A stretch of 64,000 nt of DNA, taken from the NCBI GenBank assembly GCA_029339505.1, contig JAQISU010000026.1:538501-602500 (forward strand), given 5' to 3'. Made by a program: the position numbers and the translations under genes. How positions within the stretch are numbered: the stretch's first letter is position 1; every line of letters begins with the position of its first letter. The notes under the pieces were generated by a model. It made no database searches and was not told where the DNA came from. It saw only the letters and a program-made list of their open reading frames with translations. Shown piece by piece: positions 38,594 through 48,299 of the stretch. The stretch is from Unio delphinus. Its lineage: Eukaryota; Mollusca; Bivalvia; Unionida; Unionidae.

Positions 38594-39973
38594 TTATGAT
38601 TTCACAAACAGACTAATCGCTAACACCTCTTCTTGTAAATCAATCAGATTATTTGACTGGTCGGTGAGTTTGAAATTAATTCTGGTTAATGAATTATTAT
38701 GGCATCGCATGTAGACAGGATTAATTGGGTTTTCAATAATTAGGAATCCTGGAGGAGCTGTTGGTGCAAACGAATAAAGAATATATCCCTGCTGAGCTTG
38801 ATTTGATTGCTCTAGATTAATCTGATAGCTTCCTTCGATAACATCACACACTAAATTAAGCGCAATCACTGAGGATATATTCACGTTGAACGGAGCGATA
38901 TGCCTACCGCCACCGTCTGGGTCATTATTGTGTTTGAGGATTTTTATTTCCGGTGATGCAGTTTTTTTCCATGCATCATGAATTATTTTGAAACCAACAT
39001 CGATGGCATCATTGAGAAGTTTTTTTAGTTCTGGTACGTTATATCCTGGTAGTTTGAATGTCGGGATGTCTTCAACGCGGATATTATAGTCTGATGCAAA
39101 TCTTGTTCTCGATTTGGGGTTATCTTCATCTAATATATACTGAATAATTTTTAGGTTAAATGTTTCCATATCGTCGATAATTTTGTTACATGTTTCTACG
39201 ACGCTGATAAATTCATCTCGGGTGAGAGAGCCGGATTTAAGGGGTATTAACAACAGTGATAAATCATTATTTATTAAATAATTCATACTAATGATTTTAG
39301 GTTTGTTAACAAAATAATATTTCTCTAATCTACCCTCCCCAATTGGTTGAAATACGAAATCAAAAAAATCTATAGCGATTATGTGATCTCTATAACTCCT
39401 TATTGGATTATTATTTTTTATCACGTTGGTGACATAATCATTTTTTTGTGGTTCTGGTAAATCAACGGTTTTTCCCCCTGGTGGTAATTCAGGCCATCCT
39501 AGTACGGTTCTAATAGAACTCTGATAGATATCTACGACGTATCCTTCTGTGCTTATTTCAATCGCGGATGATAGCGTCGGCTCATGAACTGTTATAGCGA
39601 TTTTTGATTCTTTTCCAGTAATCGATTTTATTCTACGCGCGAATTCATTATTGATTTGTTCGATTTGGTATGATCCGGTTGGTATGGAAACAACGTTCCA
39701 GTCTGGGGTTCCGTCGGGTTTATTCTTATTTGCAAACACTAAAGAATTATTGGGTTGTTGACCACCAAATGATTTTGATCTGATATTAGGCCAACTGTGA
39801 TACACTCGTAGTTTTGCTAGCGCTATCTCCTTCACTGGGACCGGAGAGGGGAAATTCACACTGAATTCTGGATTCGTTGATGTTATTGATATCATGCTTG
39901 TTTGTACTGGGTTCGTGTTCTCCACTATTCGTTGAAGTAATTCCTGCGGTGTTGTCATTGTTATTATACTCAT
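38594..39973 (-). CDS. Penton/minor-capsid-like virion protein (intact copy)
   Basis: 459 residues, a single frame. It shares with A the blocks IALAKLRVYHSWPNIRS (about 55), VVSIPTGSYQIEQINNEF (about 90), VDIYQSSIRTVLGWPELPP (about 140), a helical middle (about 245-330), and the C-terminal beta-rich region with NLVCDVIEGSYQINLEQ and APTAPPGFLIIENP, ending SLFVKS. The middle region differs most from A. It is the last gene of the virion block and lies 17 bp inside the left TIR. Three nested Met starts occur in the N-terminus (MSIITMTT) because of a local duplication just upstream. Structural role is inferred. Confidence 0.78.
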   Translation of the reverse strand: MSIITMTTPQELLQRIVENTNPVQTSMISITSTNPEFSVNFPSPVPVKEIALAKLRVYHSWPNIRSKSFGGQQPNNSLVFANKNKPDGTPDWNVVSIPTGSYQIEQINNEFARRIKSITGKESKIAITVHEPTLSSAIEISTEGYVVDIYQSSIRTVLGWPELPPGGKTVDLPEPQKNDYVTNVIKNNNPIRSYRDHIIAIDFFDFVFQPIGEGRLEKYYFVNKPKIISMNYLINNDLSLLLIPLKSGSLTRDEFISVVETCNKIIDDMETFNLKIIQYILDEDNPKSRTRFASDYNIRVEDIPTFKLPGYNVPELKKLLNDAIDVGFKIIHDAWKKTASPEIKILKHNNDPDGGGRHIAPFNVNISSVIALNLVCDVIEGSYQINLEQSNQAQQGYILYSFAPTAPPGFLIIENPINPVYMRCHNNSLTRINFKLTDQSNNLIDLQEEVLAISLFVKS

Positions 39974-40135
39974 GATTTATTTCTAATTTTGGTATCGAGG
40001 AATCATAAATACTGACCATCACTGAGAACTCACAATCTGGTAATGTTGATATTATTGAGATCATTTTGTTTTTTGGGTTCGTGTTTTCTGATTCCATCGG
40101 TGTTGTCATTGTTATTATACTCATGTTGTCGCTCT
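39962..40135 (-). repeat. Local tandem duplication at the penton/membrane gene junction
   Basis: The segment coding FSAMVSIFDSAISKLE and HEYNNNDNTDGI recurs as FSVMVSIYDSSIPKLE and HEYNNNDNTAGI immediately downstream, each followed by a MSIITMTTP-type start in another frame. Element A has one copy. Confidence 0.65.
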
Positions 40136-40575
40136 AATTTCGATATCGCGGAATCAAAAATACTGACCATCGCTGAGAATTCACTATCTGATATAATCGT
40201 ATTATCGAGTGACGATGATATCATCAGGGATAATTGCGAGTATGCGGTTGATGCAATATGAAATTGAAGTAAGTAATTCTGCAGTTTACTCTGGCTGCAT
40301 GATGATATCTTTTTTGCTATCCCGGTTGATATACCCCCGATTGTAGCCACCGCAGAAATGCAGATTGGAACTACGACCGGGGCAATCATTGTAACCGATG
40401 CAAGTATTATTCCGGCGCCAGCGAGAACGCTTGACAAAAAGTATATAATAACATCAATTGCGGTGATTCTTCATCGGTATTTTTTTATTTTTATTTGATA
40501 CTCCTCAGTGAGGGTTTTGAGTCTATTTTGAAATTCTCTGACCTGATCATAGCGACATTGAGTTGATGAAATCAT
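40030..40575 (-). pseudogene. Membrane-spanning virion-associated protein, nonsense mutation
   Basis: Starts MISSTQCRYDQVREFQNRLK, matching the A protein. An in-frame TGA at 40471-40473 interrupts it after about 34 residues. The frame then continues through ITAIDVIIYFLSSVLAGAG, the hydrophobic double segment and the IISDSEFSAMVS helix to 40030. Confidence 0.8.
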
Positions 40576-40585
40576 TGTTATTTTA

Positions 40586-40602
40586 AAAACACTAGCGTTT
40601 TC
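40586..40602. repeat. Short palindrome upstream of the membrane-protein gene in C
   Basis: AAAACACTAGCGTTTTC, the imperfect CGCTAGCG-family palindrome, in the same gap as the pair at 3597-3647 in A. Confidence 0.65.
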
Positions 40603-40621
40603 AATTACGATTTCAATTTAG

Positions 40622-41741
40622 TTATTTGCTCAGATCTACTACGAATTCCAGATACCATGTTACTGATGCCTTATTCAAACTTTTATCATCGGCTTTTATC
40701 GTTAACCGTTCAGTTGTATCCTTGTCGATGAACGTTGATATCACATTATTGACCCCGGATGAACTCGACGATGATATATTAAATTGAATTGGTGCTACCA
40801 GCGTTAATCGATAAATACCCTTGATAGTAGCTGTGATGGGTAAAATAGCATGTGACGATATCCACTCAAATGTTCCAGATTGAAGTGTGTATAAGTTATT
40901 GCTGAAGCTATGATGAGGAATTTTTATTTTTTCAAGTTGCGGGAGATTGTTGATCGTAGCGATATATTCAGTGATGTTATCTATAGTTATTTTAACATCT
41001 TCAGGTCTAGTATTTCGTTTACCAAAAAATTTATCAACGATGTCAGTGTTTCTGAGGGTGATCAATCGTACACTGTTAAAAAAACTTGTATGAACATCAT
41101 AATCAGATCGTAGCTTTGTTAAATCATCGATTGCGGTTTTTATCGTTCCAATATTCGGTGCGGACACTGGTGGATCACCAAGAAATTCTTGTAGCGGTTG
41201 ATTGAATTTAGCAATGGCTTCACCGGTTCTGTTTATTCCTCTTCGTAGTGCGTTAAAAGCAGTTATATGAGCATCATAATCAGCTCGTAGCTTTGCTAAA
41301 TTGTTGATTGCGGTTTTTATCGTTTCAATATTCGGTGCGGACACTGGTGGATCACCAAGAAATTCTTGTAGCGGTTGATTGAATTTAACGAATTCATCGT
41401 TGAGTGATTTTAATGAGTTTGCTGTGTTATCTACTGTTGTTAGTTTCTCTGTGACCGTCGAAACAAGTATGCCTGGTTTGAGTTTACCATCTTGAAACAG
41501 TGCAATAGCGTCATCGGCGGCGTCATGTCTTCGTGTTAAAATGTCATTCAATGACACATCACTGGATTTCAATTTACCCTGTTTGTCTTGAAATACAACT
41601 ATTTCATTAGGATCAACATTTGTTAAGTTCAACGTCTCAGCTATTTCATCTTTGATTAGTTTTTTTTACATCTTTGACAGAATCAGGTGGTGCAGTGCCA
41701 TCGGGTTTGGGTTTCAAAGATCTCCCCCAAATATCAATCAT
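40622..41741 (-). pseudogene. Fibre-like protein, frameshifted near its N-terminus
   Basis: Starts MIDIWGRSLKPKPDGT. An A-run length change near 41664 shifts the frame after about 25 residues. The remaining 336 codons are open from MNLTNVDPNEIVVFQDKQGK onward. The stalk has a duplicated block, each copy with KFNQPLQEFLGDPPVSAPN and a KLRxDYDxH helix, so it is longer than in A. The head has GTFEWI, GIYRLTLV, the Ser run and WYLEFVVDLSK. Confidence 0.8.
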
Positions 41742-41765
41742 GTTATTGTAAAACTCTTTCTCTCT

Positions 41766-42206
41766 CTAAAATCGTTTTTGACGACTCTGTCGTTGCCAGC
41801 GATTACTAGTGTATTCATTAACGACAACATGTGGTGGTTTTCCGCTTGGGTTACTCAAGGAGTTAGAAATAGCGTCAAGGACATTTAATACTTCGCTGCC
41901 ACATATTGGTGGGTCAATCATCGTTTGTGTTGGTAGCGTAGAATACCAAGTCTTCATTGGAAATTGTTTTATGTAACGCATAAACTCTTTTGGTGGGGCT
42001 AATCCATATGAATCAAAATAGACAATCCCACGTGGATCAATAGCGTATGCAACCCAGTGAGTTCCAGGTCCGGTGCTGTTATCGAGATTAATAATACCTG
42101 TTTCAGTTTTGTTTGGTTGATGTGGTAATTGATCTTTCATAAAAACACCTCTGAAATTTTTAATCACTAGTTTTTTTAGCCGCATCCATTAAATCAAAAT
42201 TGGACA
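41766..42206 (-). pseudogene. Adenain-like protease, frameshifted
   Basis: Starts MSNFDLMDAAKK, then an extra A in a run near 42172 shifts the frame. The remainder is open with FRGVFMKDQLP, GTHWVAYAIDPRG, YFDSYGLAPP and TQTMIDPPICGSEV, so the His, Asp, Gln and Cys positions are kept. A 139-codon frame lacks only the N-terminal helix. Confidence 0.85.
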
Positions 42207-42227
42207 TTGGAACCATAGACTCCTCAA

Positions 42228-42752
42228 TTAATAAACCGTTCCTGGTAGTCTTAGACCCTTTCCGCTGTACCACGAATACGGGGTTCCTGGTAGTCTTAGA
42301 CCCTTTCCGCTGTACCACGAATACGGGGTTCCTGGTAGTCTTAGACCCAATCCGTGAACGGATCGTCCCTTTTTTTTATATCCCTTCCCAGTTGCCTTCT
42401 TTAGTGCCATTCCTGCTGCAGTACCAACGGCTCCTAACGCTGCCGCTTTAGCCACCGCTGGGGCTGCTGCTGCAATCAATGCTGGAATCGCAGCTAACAA
42501 CGGGAATATACCGCCTGTTTTAATCATATTTTTGATAGCAGCCGCAGAAAGAGTAATCTGAACACCTTTTTTGGCTGCAAGTGCATCATTGAAATGTTTC
42601 ACCTGACGAGTTGTCAGCGATAGTTTATTTGCACCACCAGTCATTTGGTTGGGTTTCAACGTGATTGTGGTTCCACAGTTTTTAGCTGATTCCGATTGCA
42701 ATTTTTTTAATTGACCGGGAGTTAACGCAACACTAATAACACTATATGACAT
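42228..42752 (-). CDS. pX-like minor core protein with triplicated C-terminal motif
   Basis: 174 residues from MSYSVISVALTPGQ. QMTGG followed by A near residue 38 fits the adenain site. The hydrophobic core is KTGGIFPLLAAIPALIAAAA onward (about 85-120). The C-terminus has three GLRLPGTPYSWYSGK-type repeats (the last truncated to GLRLPGTVY), encoded by 48-bp direct repeats at about 42235-42350, against a single motif in A. Repeat expansion without frame loss suggests a tolerant or selected tail. Confidence 0.78.
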   Translation of the reverse strand: MSYSVISVALTPGQLKKLQSESAKNCGTTITLKPNQMTGGANKLSLTTRQVKHFNDALAAKKGVQITLSAAAIKNMIKTGGIFPLLAAIPALIAAAAPAVAKAAALGAVGTAAGMALKKATGKGYKKKGRSVHGLGLRLPGTPYSWYSGKGLRLPGTPYSWYSGKGLRLPGTVY

Positions 42753-42792
42753 TATACATAATTGATTGATTCTAAATCGTTTACAATTTCAA

Positions 42793-44256
42793 TTACATGT
42801 TTTCCACTGGTGCATCTATCACTCTCATTCTTCCACCAACACCTTCGAGTAGCATTGATTTATCACTGAGAATGACAGCAACCGCTCTATAATTCGGGAT
42901 AAGGATAAGAGGTACCCCACCAACTGGTGGACCAGTCGGACGGGTTACACGGGCTCTAAAGTGTATATCAACGACAGATTGTCTTGTTAAATCAAGATGT
43001 TCAAGTGAAAAGTAATAAATCGGATAGAGGCTTTTAAAATCCAATTGCGATATTTGCAAACCAGTATCCACATTTTGATCACGTGCCATAAATGACAACA
43101 GGTTATGATAGACACGTGCAATATGATTCTGACCGTAATCAAGTTGTATATCCTCGGATGGTTCCTGCTGTCCGTTTATTCTCAGCGAGACTTCATTAAC
43201 ACCTAACTGATCAAATATCATATGGCTTCGTTCTTGATTACCAACTCGCGCATTATTCTGTAACGCTACGAATATATGACGTGGAGCTGAAACACCTTGT
43301 TTTGATGCCAGGTGCCATGTGAATGTACCATCAACACTGTCTTGTTTAATATCCGTGGTCACTGATAACCAACTCAACAATGATTTTCCTCCTTGGTCCA
43401 TAAATGATAGTAGTCGCTGTTCTTCTGTGATTGATGGAGTTAATACTGGCATCCACAATGATAGTTTTGTTAAAATGACTTTACCGGGAGCAACCCCAGC
43501 ATTACGCCAGATTGCATCATCATCAGTACCCTTTCGTACAAGCGCTACTGTGTGTTTAGCTCCATAAATAACTTTTCGGACGTTTCTACAGAATCCAAAT
43601 ATATGATGCAGTGGAATCGCGCATGAAAATCGTCGACGCTGCCCATGCAACGTTGCTACACGTGTTGCAAATCCTAAATTGAGATTACCATTAACGCCTC
43701 CGAGAATATCAAACGCAGCTCCGGGTCTAGTTCGACGTTCTGGATTAGCTGCTTCCTGTTGATCGGCTTCTGCATTATCTCTTGCTGTTAACACTTTAAT
43801 GAATTGAAGGTGATCAGCGTTATCAGAGGTATCCTTTGCAAACATCATAGATGGACCCGCTGATCTTGTATAATCATCAGAATATCTCGCTAACCCTATG
43901 ATTGTTGTGGCCACATCAACTTCACGGTCAATGGATTCAATTTCTTTTCCATCAATGAGATATCTAGCGCTTTCAAATAACGCCATTATACCATTGTTGA
44001 CGAAACCAACTCGGATATTTGAATCATTTGCATATGGGGTATCAGCTGCAACATTTGTTACAAGTTCTCCTTCTACTTCAATAAATGCCTCACACGGTAG
44101 AAAATATTTACTGGTATCATGAACTTGAAGTTCAATTCGCGATCGGAGATCTGGTTGTACTGCGTGATAAGAATAAAATTGAAAATCGCGTACAGAATCA
44201 TTCTTGCCAACTGGGGCATCCATATCAAATGCTGGATCAGGTGACCTTTTGAACAT
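42793..44256 (-). CDS. Major capsid protein (intact copy in C)
   Basis: 487 residues from MFKRSPDPAFDMDAPV. It has the same ordered blocks as the A protein (DTSKYFLPCEAFIEVEGEL, NNGIMALFESARYLIDGKEI, PLHHIFGFCRNVRKVIYG, NEVSLRINGQQEPSEDIQL, YPIYYFSLEHLDLTRQSVV). The extra length comes from a loop near residue 160 (ADQQEAANPERRTRPG) and a PTGPPVGGVPLILIPN insert near 445, both probably surface loops. Confidence 0.86.
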   Translation of the reverse strand: MFKRSPDPAFDMDAPVGKNDSVRDFQFYSYHAVQPDLRSRIELQVHDTSKYFLPCEAFIEVEGELVTNVAADTPYANDSNIRVGFVNNGIMALFESARYLIDGKEIESIDREVDVATTIIGLARYSDDYTRSAGPSMMFAKDTSDNADHLQFIKVLTARDNAEADQQEAANPERRTRPGAAFDILGGVNGNLNLGFATRVATLHGQRRRFSCAIPLHHIFGFCRNVRKVIYGAKHTVALVRKGTDDDAIWRNAGVAPGKVILTKLSLWMPVLTPSITEEQRLLSFMDQGGKSLLSWLSVTTDIKQDSVDGTFTWHLASKQGVSAPRHIFVALQNNARVGNQERSHMIFDQLGVNEVSLRINGQQEPSEDIQLDYGQNHIARVYHNLLSFMARDQNVDTGLQISQLDFKSLYPIYYFSLEHLDLTRQSVVDIHFRARVTRPTGPPVGGVPLILIPNYRAVAVILSDKSMLLEGVGGRMRVIDAPVENM

Positions 44257-44296
44257 TTTATTCTATTTATCAGAGTCTAAATCGCGATTTTTCATT

Positions 44297-44742
44297 TCAT
44301 CGTCGTGTTATTTTAAAGCCACTTCCTGCTATCATGTTTGCTATCATGTTATTTTGGTCCCCTTGATTTATCAAGGGAGTCACCATCGACGCTAATTTTT
44401 CGTCTACTGCGTTATTTATAATTCTACTAACACTTGCAGGCATTTCCGCTGTAGACGGTAACGGTTTCTTTTTCGTCTCACTAATGATGTTATTTTATTC
44501 TTCGCAGTTGAAAACGCTTTTCCAGCAAAATCTCCAACAGCACTAATACCCTTATCACGAATAACTTCAATTGCTTTCATTCCTAGTTGTTTAGCTAACG
44601 GCATCACTTTTGGAGCCATTCTCGCAAATAACCCTGCAATGGTATTGCCTAAACCATCTCCGTAGTATGCTCTATAAACTGGAAACCGTGAATTAACTAC
44701 GTAGACGGGGGTTGGTTTATCATGATTGTAGTGTATGATCAT
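44297..44742 (-). pseudogene. pVI-like minor capsid protein, frameshifted
   Basis: Starts MIIHYNHDKPTPVYVV, continues YGDGLGNTIAGLFARMAPKV, then LVRRKRN where the frame shifts near 44465. In the other frame PLPSTAEMPASVSRIINNAV, IANMIAGSGFK and ITRR follow to a stop at 44297. The break coincides with the place where A has a palindrome-coded NSKNFQ segment. MIAGS before G is the adenain-type site. Confidence 0.78.
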
Positions 44743-44771
44743 TATTTGAAATCAGAAACCATTTTTCAATT

Positions 44772-44789
44772 GGAAACGCTAGCGTTTTT
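44772..44789. repeat. Short palindrome upstream of the pVI-like gene in C
   Basis: GGAAACGCTAGCGTTTTT in the gap between the pVI-like start and the scaffold-like stop. Confidence 0.7.
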
Positions 44790-44804
44790 ATTCAGTCTCG
44801 GTGA

Positions 44805-45800
44805 TTAATCACTGTGATACCCACTTTCCACTAACTCGCCAATGAAATCTCGATATGTGCTGATATCCATGATACTACCCTGAAATAATCGTCTACAGAT
44901 ATCAGATGCTTCATTAATTATTTCCGGTGAGTTATTTCCAGCTCGGAACCCTCCTACAAGAACTTCTAATCGTGATATATCACTGAGAACACTACCAGGA
45001 CATGAAATCCAAGGATTTTCCCTCGAAGAGTTTCCAACGCTAGCGTTTTGCAATCCACTTCCGCTATAACCAGTTGCTTCATCTAGTTTTTCTAAATCAG
45101 TTTCTTGGAAATAATCAGAAACAGCACCATCTCGATCAGGTGGTGGTAGTTGTTTTTTAGGTAAAAAAGATATTTTCTTTGCAGGTTGCTGTCTCCTTCC
45201 TCGCAATTTTTGCGGTTTTTGTTGTTGTTTAAACTCTTCGTATTGATTATACACTATATCCACCGCATTTCTATATTCAATATATGATGCGTTATCCTTC
45301 TTCCTAATTCTACCTGTTTTTTCAGTTTTGATTTTGTAGAATATATCAGCCCAATGATCTAAATTTCTAACAAACTTATGATGTTCTGGTTTCAACATAT
45401 TTTTCCTGTTTTCATAAGTCGTAACAACAAGCGCAGGAATTTCTGTTGAATCAGTCTTATTAATCGCTGCTAAACCCGCCTCGTTAAATATCACGCGTAA
45501 ATCATCTACTATTTCTTTTGATTCCATTTGTTTTGTTTGTTCAGTTTTCGCTGCTATTTTTTCGAGTTCACCAATAACAGATTTTCCCGTCTCGGGAACA
45601 TCTCCCAGTATAGCACGCTCTATCCCTTTCGTTGCTGTGGTTACTGGTTTAAACAATTCTTTGGATCCCATAGCAAAATCAGTCTGAAGACTCTGTCGTT
45701 GTTGTAGTTTATTCCGTACAGAGTCACGAATTGGTACAAATCTCCTGATTGCATCCAGTCGTTCACGAGCCAATCGGGTTGTTAATGCTTCATTGACCAT
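44805..45800 (-). CDS. Large scaffold-like Polinton protein (C copy)
   Basis: 331 residues from MVNEALTTRLARERL. N-terminal helical region with VRNKLQQRQSLQTDF and ELFKPVTTATKGI; the middle is unlike A and has TTYENRKNMLKPEHHKFV; a Gln/Pro/Lys-rich linker follows; the conserved C-terminus is CPGSVLSDISRLEVLVGGFR, RAGNNSPEIINEASDICRRL and TYRDFIGELV. Two palindromes (45006-45019, 45036-45047) sit in frame at the linker just before the C-terminal domain. Confidence 0.68.
   Translation of the reverse strand: MVNEALTTRLARERLDAIRRFVPIRDSVRNKLQQRQSLQTDFAMGSKELFKPVTTATKGIERAILGDVPETGKSVIGELEKIAAKTEQTKQMESKEIVDDLRVIFNEAGLAAINKTDSTEIPALVVTTYENRKNMLKPEHHKFVRNLDHWADIFYKIKTEKTGRIRKKDNASYIEYRNAVDIVYNQYEEFKQQQKPQKLRGRRQQPAKKISFLPKKQLPPPDRDGAVSDYFQETDLEKLDEATGYSGSGLQNASVGNSSRENPWISCPGSVLSDISRLEVLVGGFRAGNNSPEIINEASDICRRLFQGSIMDISTYRDFIGELVESGYHSD
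45006..45047. repeat. Two palindromes inside the scaffold-like gene of C
   Basis: AAATCCAAGGATTT (45006-45019) and AACGCTAGCGTT (45036-45047), in frame, encoding NPWI and NASV segments. Confidence 0.65.
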
Positions 45801-46102
45801 TATTTGAAATCAGAAACAATTTTTCAATTGCAAAACAATTTTTCAATCCGACCTAACACCATCGGATGGTCATGGAAGTGTTATTTCATCCTATCAATGA
45901 TGGGGAAAGTATCATAATTGTATAAAAAATAAATAATACTGATACTTTCCCCACTTTGAATTTTTTAGTGTATTTGATACCGGACCAACCAGCCATCAAT
46001 TTTTTATTCACTGATTTCAACAGTTTTAATCAAAAAATGCTAAAAAAATTAAAATCTCTATGATTGACGGTCACAATCAAATAATGATAAATGGTTGGTC
46101 AA
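45801..46102. other. Intergenic region with a strong hairpin in C
   Basis: No gene. A 14-bp perfect inverted repeat, TGGGGAAAGTATCA near 45901-45914 and TGATACTTTCCCCA near 45941-45954, encloses an AT-rich loop with TATAAAAAATAAATAA. It could be a terminator, promoter or replication structure. Confidence 0.6.
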
Positions 46103-46459
46103 TCAAAATTGTTCATTTTCTTGAATTAACGCCCGTAGGTTTCTAACTTTAGAATTAACCTCCTTTTTCAATTCGTATTCGTACCCCAATTCTTTTCGTA
46201 TTCGTTCTACGATGGTATACAACGGAGCGAACACACTTACGTCACTGGAAAATGCGAGAGAGTCCTTAATAGAATTCTGAATTCTTTTGATGAGCGCATA
46301 CTTCTTTGGTAGCATGTATTTATTGTTGTTAACTCCGTATTCTATATCCTGAAAATCAGACATGATTTGATCAGGATTTAACCCATCTGATAGTTCAATA
46401 TCCCAACTTTTCAATTTTGAAATCTCGGATAAAATGCTATTCATGTTTTCAGAATTCAT
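46103..46459 (-). CDS. Small viral protein of unknown function (C copy)
   Basis: 118 residues from MNSENMNS, the start that aligns with A; upstream Met codons are in leader sequence. It shares LNPDQIMSDFQDIEY, KKYALIKRIQNSIKDSL and APLYTIVERIRKELGYEYEL with the A protein. Its stop is 45 bp from the HNH gene. No domain recognised. Confidence 0.65.
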   Translation of the reverse strand: MNSENMNSILSEISKLKSWDIELSDGLNPDQIMSDFQDIEYGVNNNKYMLPKKYALIKRIQNSIKDSLAFSSDVSVFAPLYTIVERIRKELGYEYELKKEVNSKVRNLRALIQENEQF

Positions 46460-46503
46460 TATTCTATAACAATTATATATTTCTAAATGAAAAATATGAC
46501 GCA

Positions 46504-46995
46504 TCAGACATAACTAAATTGAACTTTTTGTCCCGTCCTTTTTGAAATAGCCGTCTTGGTTATTCCCTCTGCAACGAATCGTACTGAGGATATACAAATA
46601 TCGAAGTGCCTACTGGCTTCATTCATTGATTGAAATATTTTTTCTTCGTTAGTTATCGTATTCAAAGATTTCACAGGTCTCGCTTTTTTCGAGTATTTCC
46701 CAGTCCCCCCTCGTTCGGAATTTTCACTTTGTGTGATAGCCTGCAGATTTGATAAAGAATTGTTTTTCGGATTAGAATCGATATGATCAATAACAAAATC
46801 ATCCTCGATCAATCCATTGAAACATTCATACACGAAACGATGGCAGTAATATTTCTTCTTTCCAGCACCAAACATCAAATACCCCATACCATTATCCCAC
46901 CCAACTGGTTTTTTCAGTCTGCGGTTTCTTACAACACCATCACTGGATGCTTCATAATTTGTGATCACAGGGTGTTGTCTGAATTCTTAGTTCAT
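46504..46995 (-). pseudogene. Stand-alone HNH nuclease, nonsense at codon 3
   Basis: The ATG at 46993-46995 is followed by AAC and TAA where B has CAA. Beyond it the frame is open for 154 codons: HRFVYECFNGLIEDDFVIDH, then NNSLSNLQAITQSEN (HNH core) and FQSMNEASRHFDICISSVRF (NUMOD-like). A GTG at 46966-46968 could in principle start it, which would spare nearly the whole protein. Confidence 0.8.
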
Positions 46996-47007
46996 TTATA
47001 TATTATA

Positions 47008-47424
47008 CTATTGTTTGTCTAATTCATCGTTTGGTTTAATGATAAATCTTTCGATGTAGTCTTGAGAAGTTCTTATGATTTTATCCTTGACTCTGTCAAG
47101 GATACTGACTTTGTCAGCGTCAAGAATACTGACTTTGTCAGCGTCAAGAATACTGACTTTGTCAGTGTCAGGGTCAAAATTTCTGATTGATTGTCCATTT
47201 TTTATTCTTTTATCATAATATCGCTTCATTTCCCTGTATCGCTTACCACCGCAATTTAGACACAACTGAGATTTTCCCCTGACCCCAACTCCACATAGAA
47301 TACAGGGTAACGGACCAAGGCTTCCACGTCGAAAGCTTTGCATATGATACCCACAGAACTCATTTCTGCATGATTTGTTACACGGGGTTATTGATCCAAT
47401 CATAAGCCACTTGCAGTGATTCAT
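47008..47424 (-). CDS. Zinc-ribbon protein with tandem SILD repeats
   Basis: About 139 residues from MNHCKWLMIGS. Zinc pairs as in A (PCNKSCRNEFC, PCILC, LCLNCGGKR). The tail holds three copies of an 8-residue DKVSILDA-type unit coded by 24-bp direct repeats at about 47096-47168, absent from A. Divergent from the replication gene. Confidence 0.68.
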   Translation of the reverse strand: MNHCKWLMIGSITPCNKSCRNEFCGYHMQSFRRGSLGPLPCILCGVGVRGKSQLCLNCGGKRYREMKRYYDKRIKNGQSIRNFDPDTDKVSILDADKVSILDADKVSILDRVKDKIIRTSQDYIERFIIKPNDELDKQ

Positions 47425-47518
47425 TATATAAAAATCTTTCATTTAAATGCTTGTTTTAATTATAGCATGAAGGAATTAAGGAAAATGCCTTCGAAAAATG
47501 CTGAATTCAATGCTGATA

Positions 47519-48299
47519 AGGAGTTTAAGAGATTATTAAAAATCAATCCTAGATTTAATCTCGATAAACCCAAAAAACGTCCAATAGACGGAAACATGAA
47601 AGAGTTTAAGAGATTATTAAAAATCAATCCTAGATTTAATCTCGATAAACCCAAAAAACGTAACAAACGTCCAATAGACGGAAACATGAAAGAGTTTAAG
47701 AGATTATTAAAAATCAATCCTAGATTTAATCTCGATAAACCCAAAAAACGTAACAAACGTCCAATAGACGGAAACATGAAAGAGTTTAAGAGATTATTAA
47801 AAATCAATCCTAGATTTAATCTCGATAAACCCAAAAAACGTAACAAACGTCCAATAGACGGAAACATGAAAGAGTTTAAGAGATTATTAAAAATCAATCC
47901 TAGATTTAATCTCGATAAACCCAAAAAACGTAACAAACGTCCAATAGACGGAAACATGAAAGAGTTTAAGAGATTATTAAAAATCAATCCTAGATTTAAT
48001 CTCGATAAACCAAAAAAACGTAACAAACGTCCAATAGACGGAAACATGAAAGAGTTTAAGAGATTATTAAAAATTAGTCCTAGATTTAATCTCGATAAAC
48101 CAAAAAAAAACGTAACAAACGTCCAATAGACGGAAACATGAAAGAGTTTAAGAGATTATTAAAAATTAGTCCTAGATTTAATCTCGATAAACCAAAAAAA
48201 CGTAACAAACGTCCAATAGACGGAAACATGAAAGAGTTTAAGAGATTATTAAAAATTAGTCCTAGATTTAATCTCGATAAACCAAAAAAAACGTCCAAG
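47519..48299 (+). repeat. Nine-copy 90-bp coding minisatellite
   Basis: Units begin near 47519, 47596, 47686, 47776, 47866, 47956, 48046, 48138 and 48228. Each encodes MKEFKRLLKINPRFNLDKPK followed by KRNKRPIDGN. The first lacks 9 bp, and the spacing between the seventh and eighth is 92 bp, causing a frame change. Units are nearly identical, so expansion is recent. Element A has one divergent unit at its N-terminus (MKEFKRLSKITPWKNTRFNL). Confidence 0.95.

Noticed and set aside
47460..48298. Long leftward open frames (up to 195 codons) with a repeating MFPSIGRLLRFLGLSRLN pattern
   Set aside because: They are the antisense of the 90-bp coding minisatellite; openness is explained by the repeat, and the sense strand continues the replication protein.
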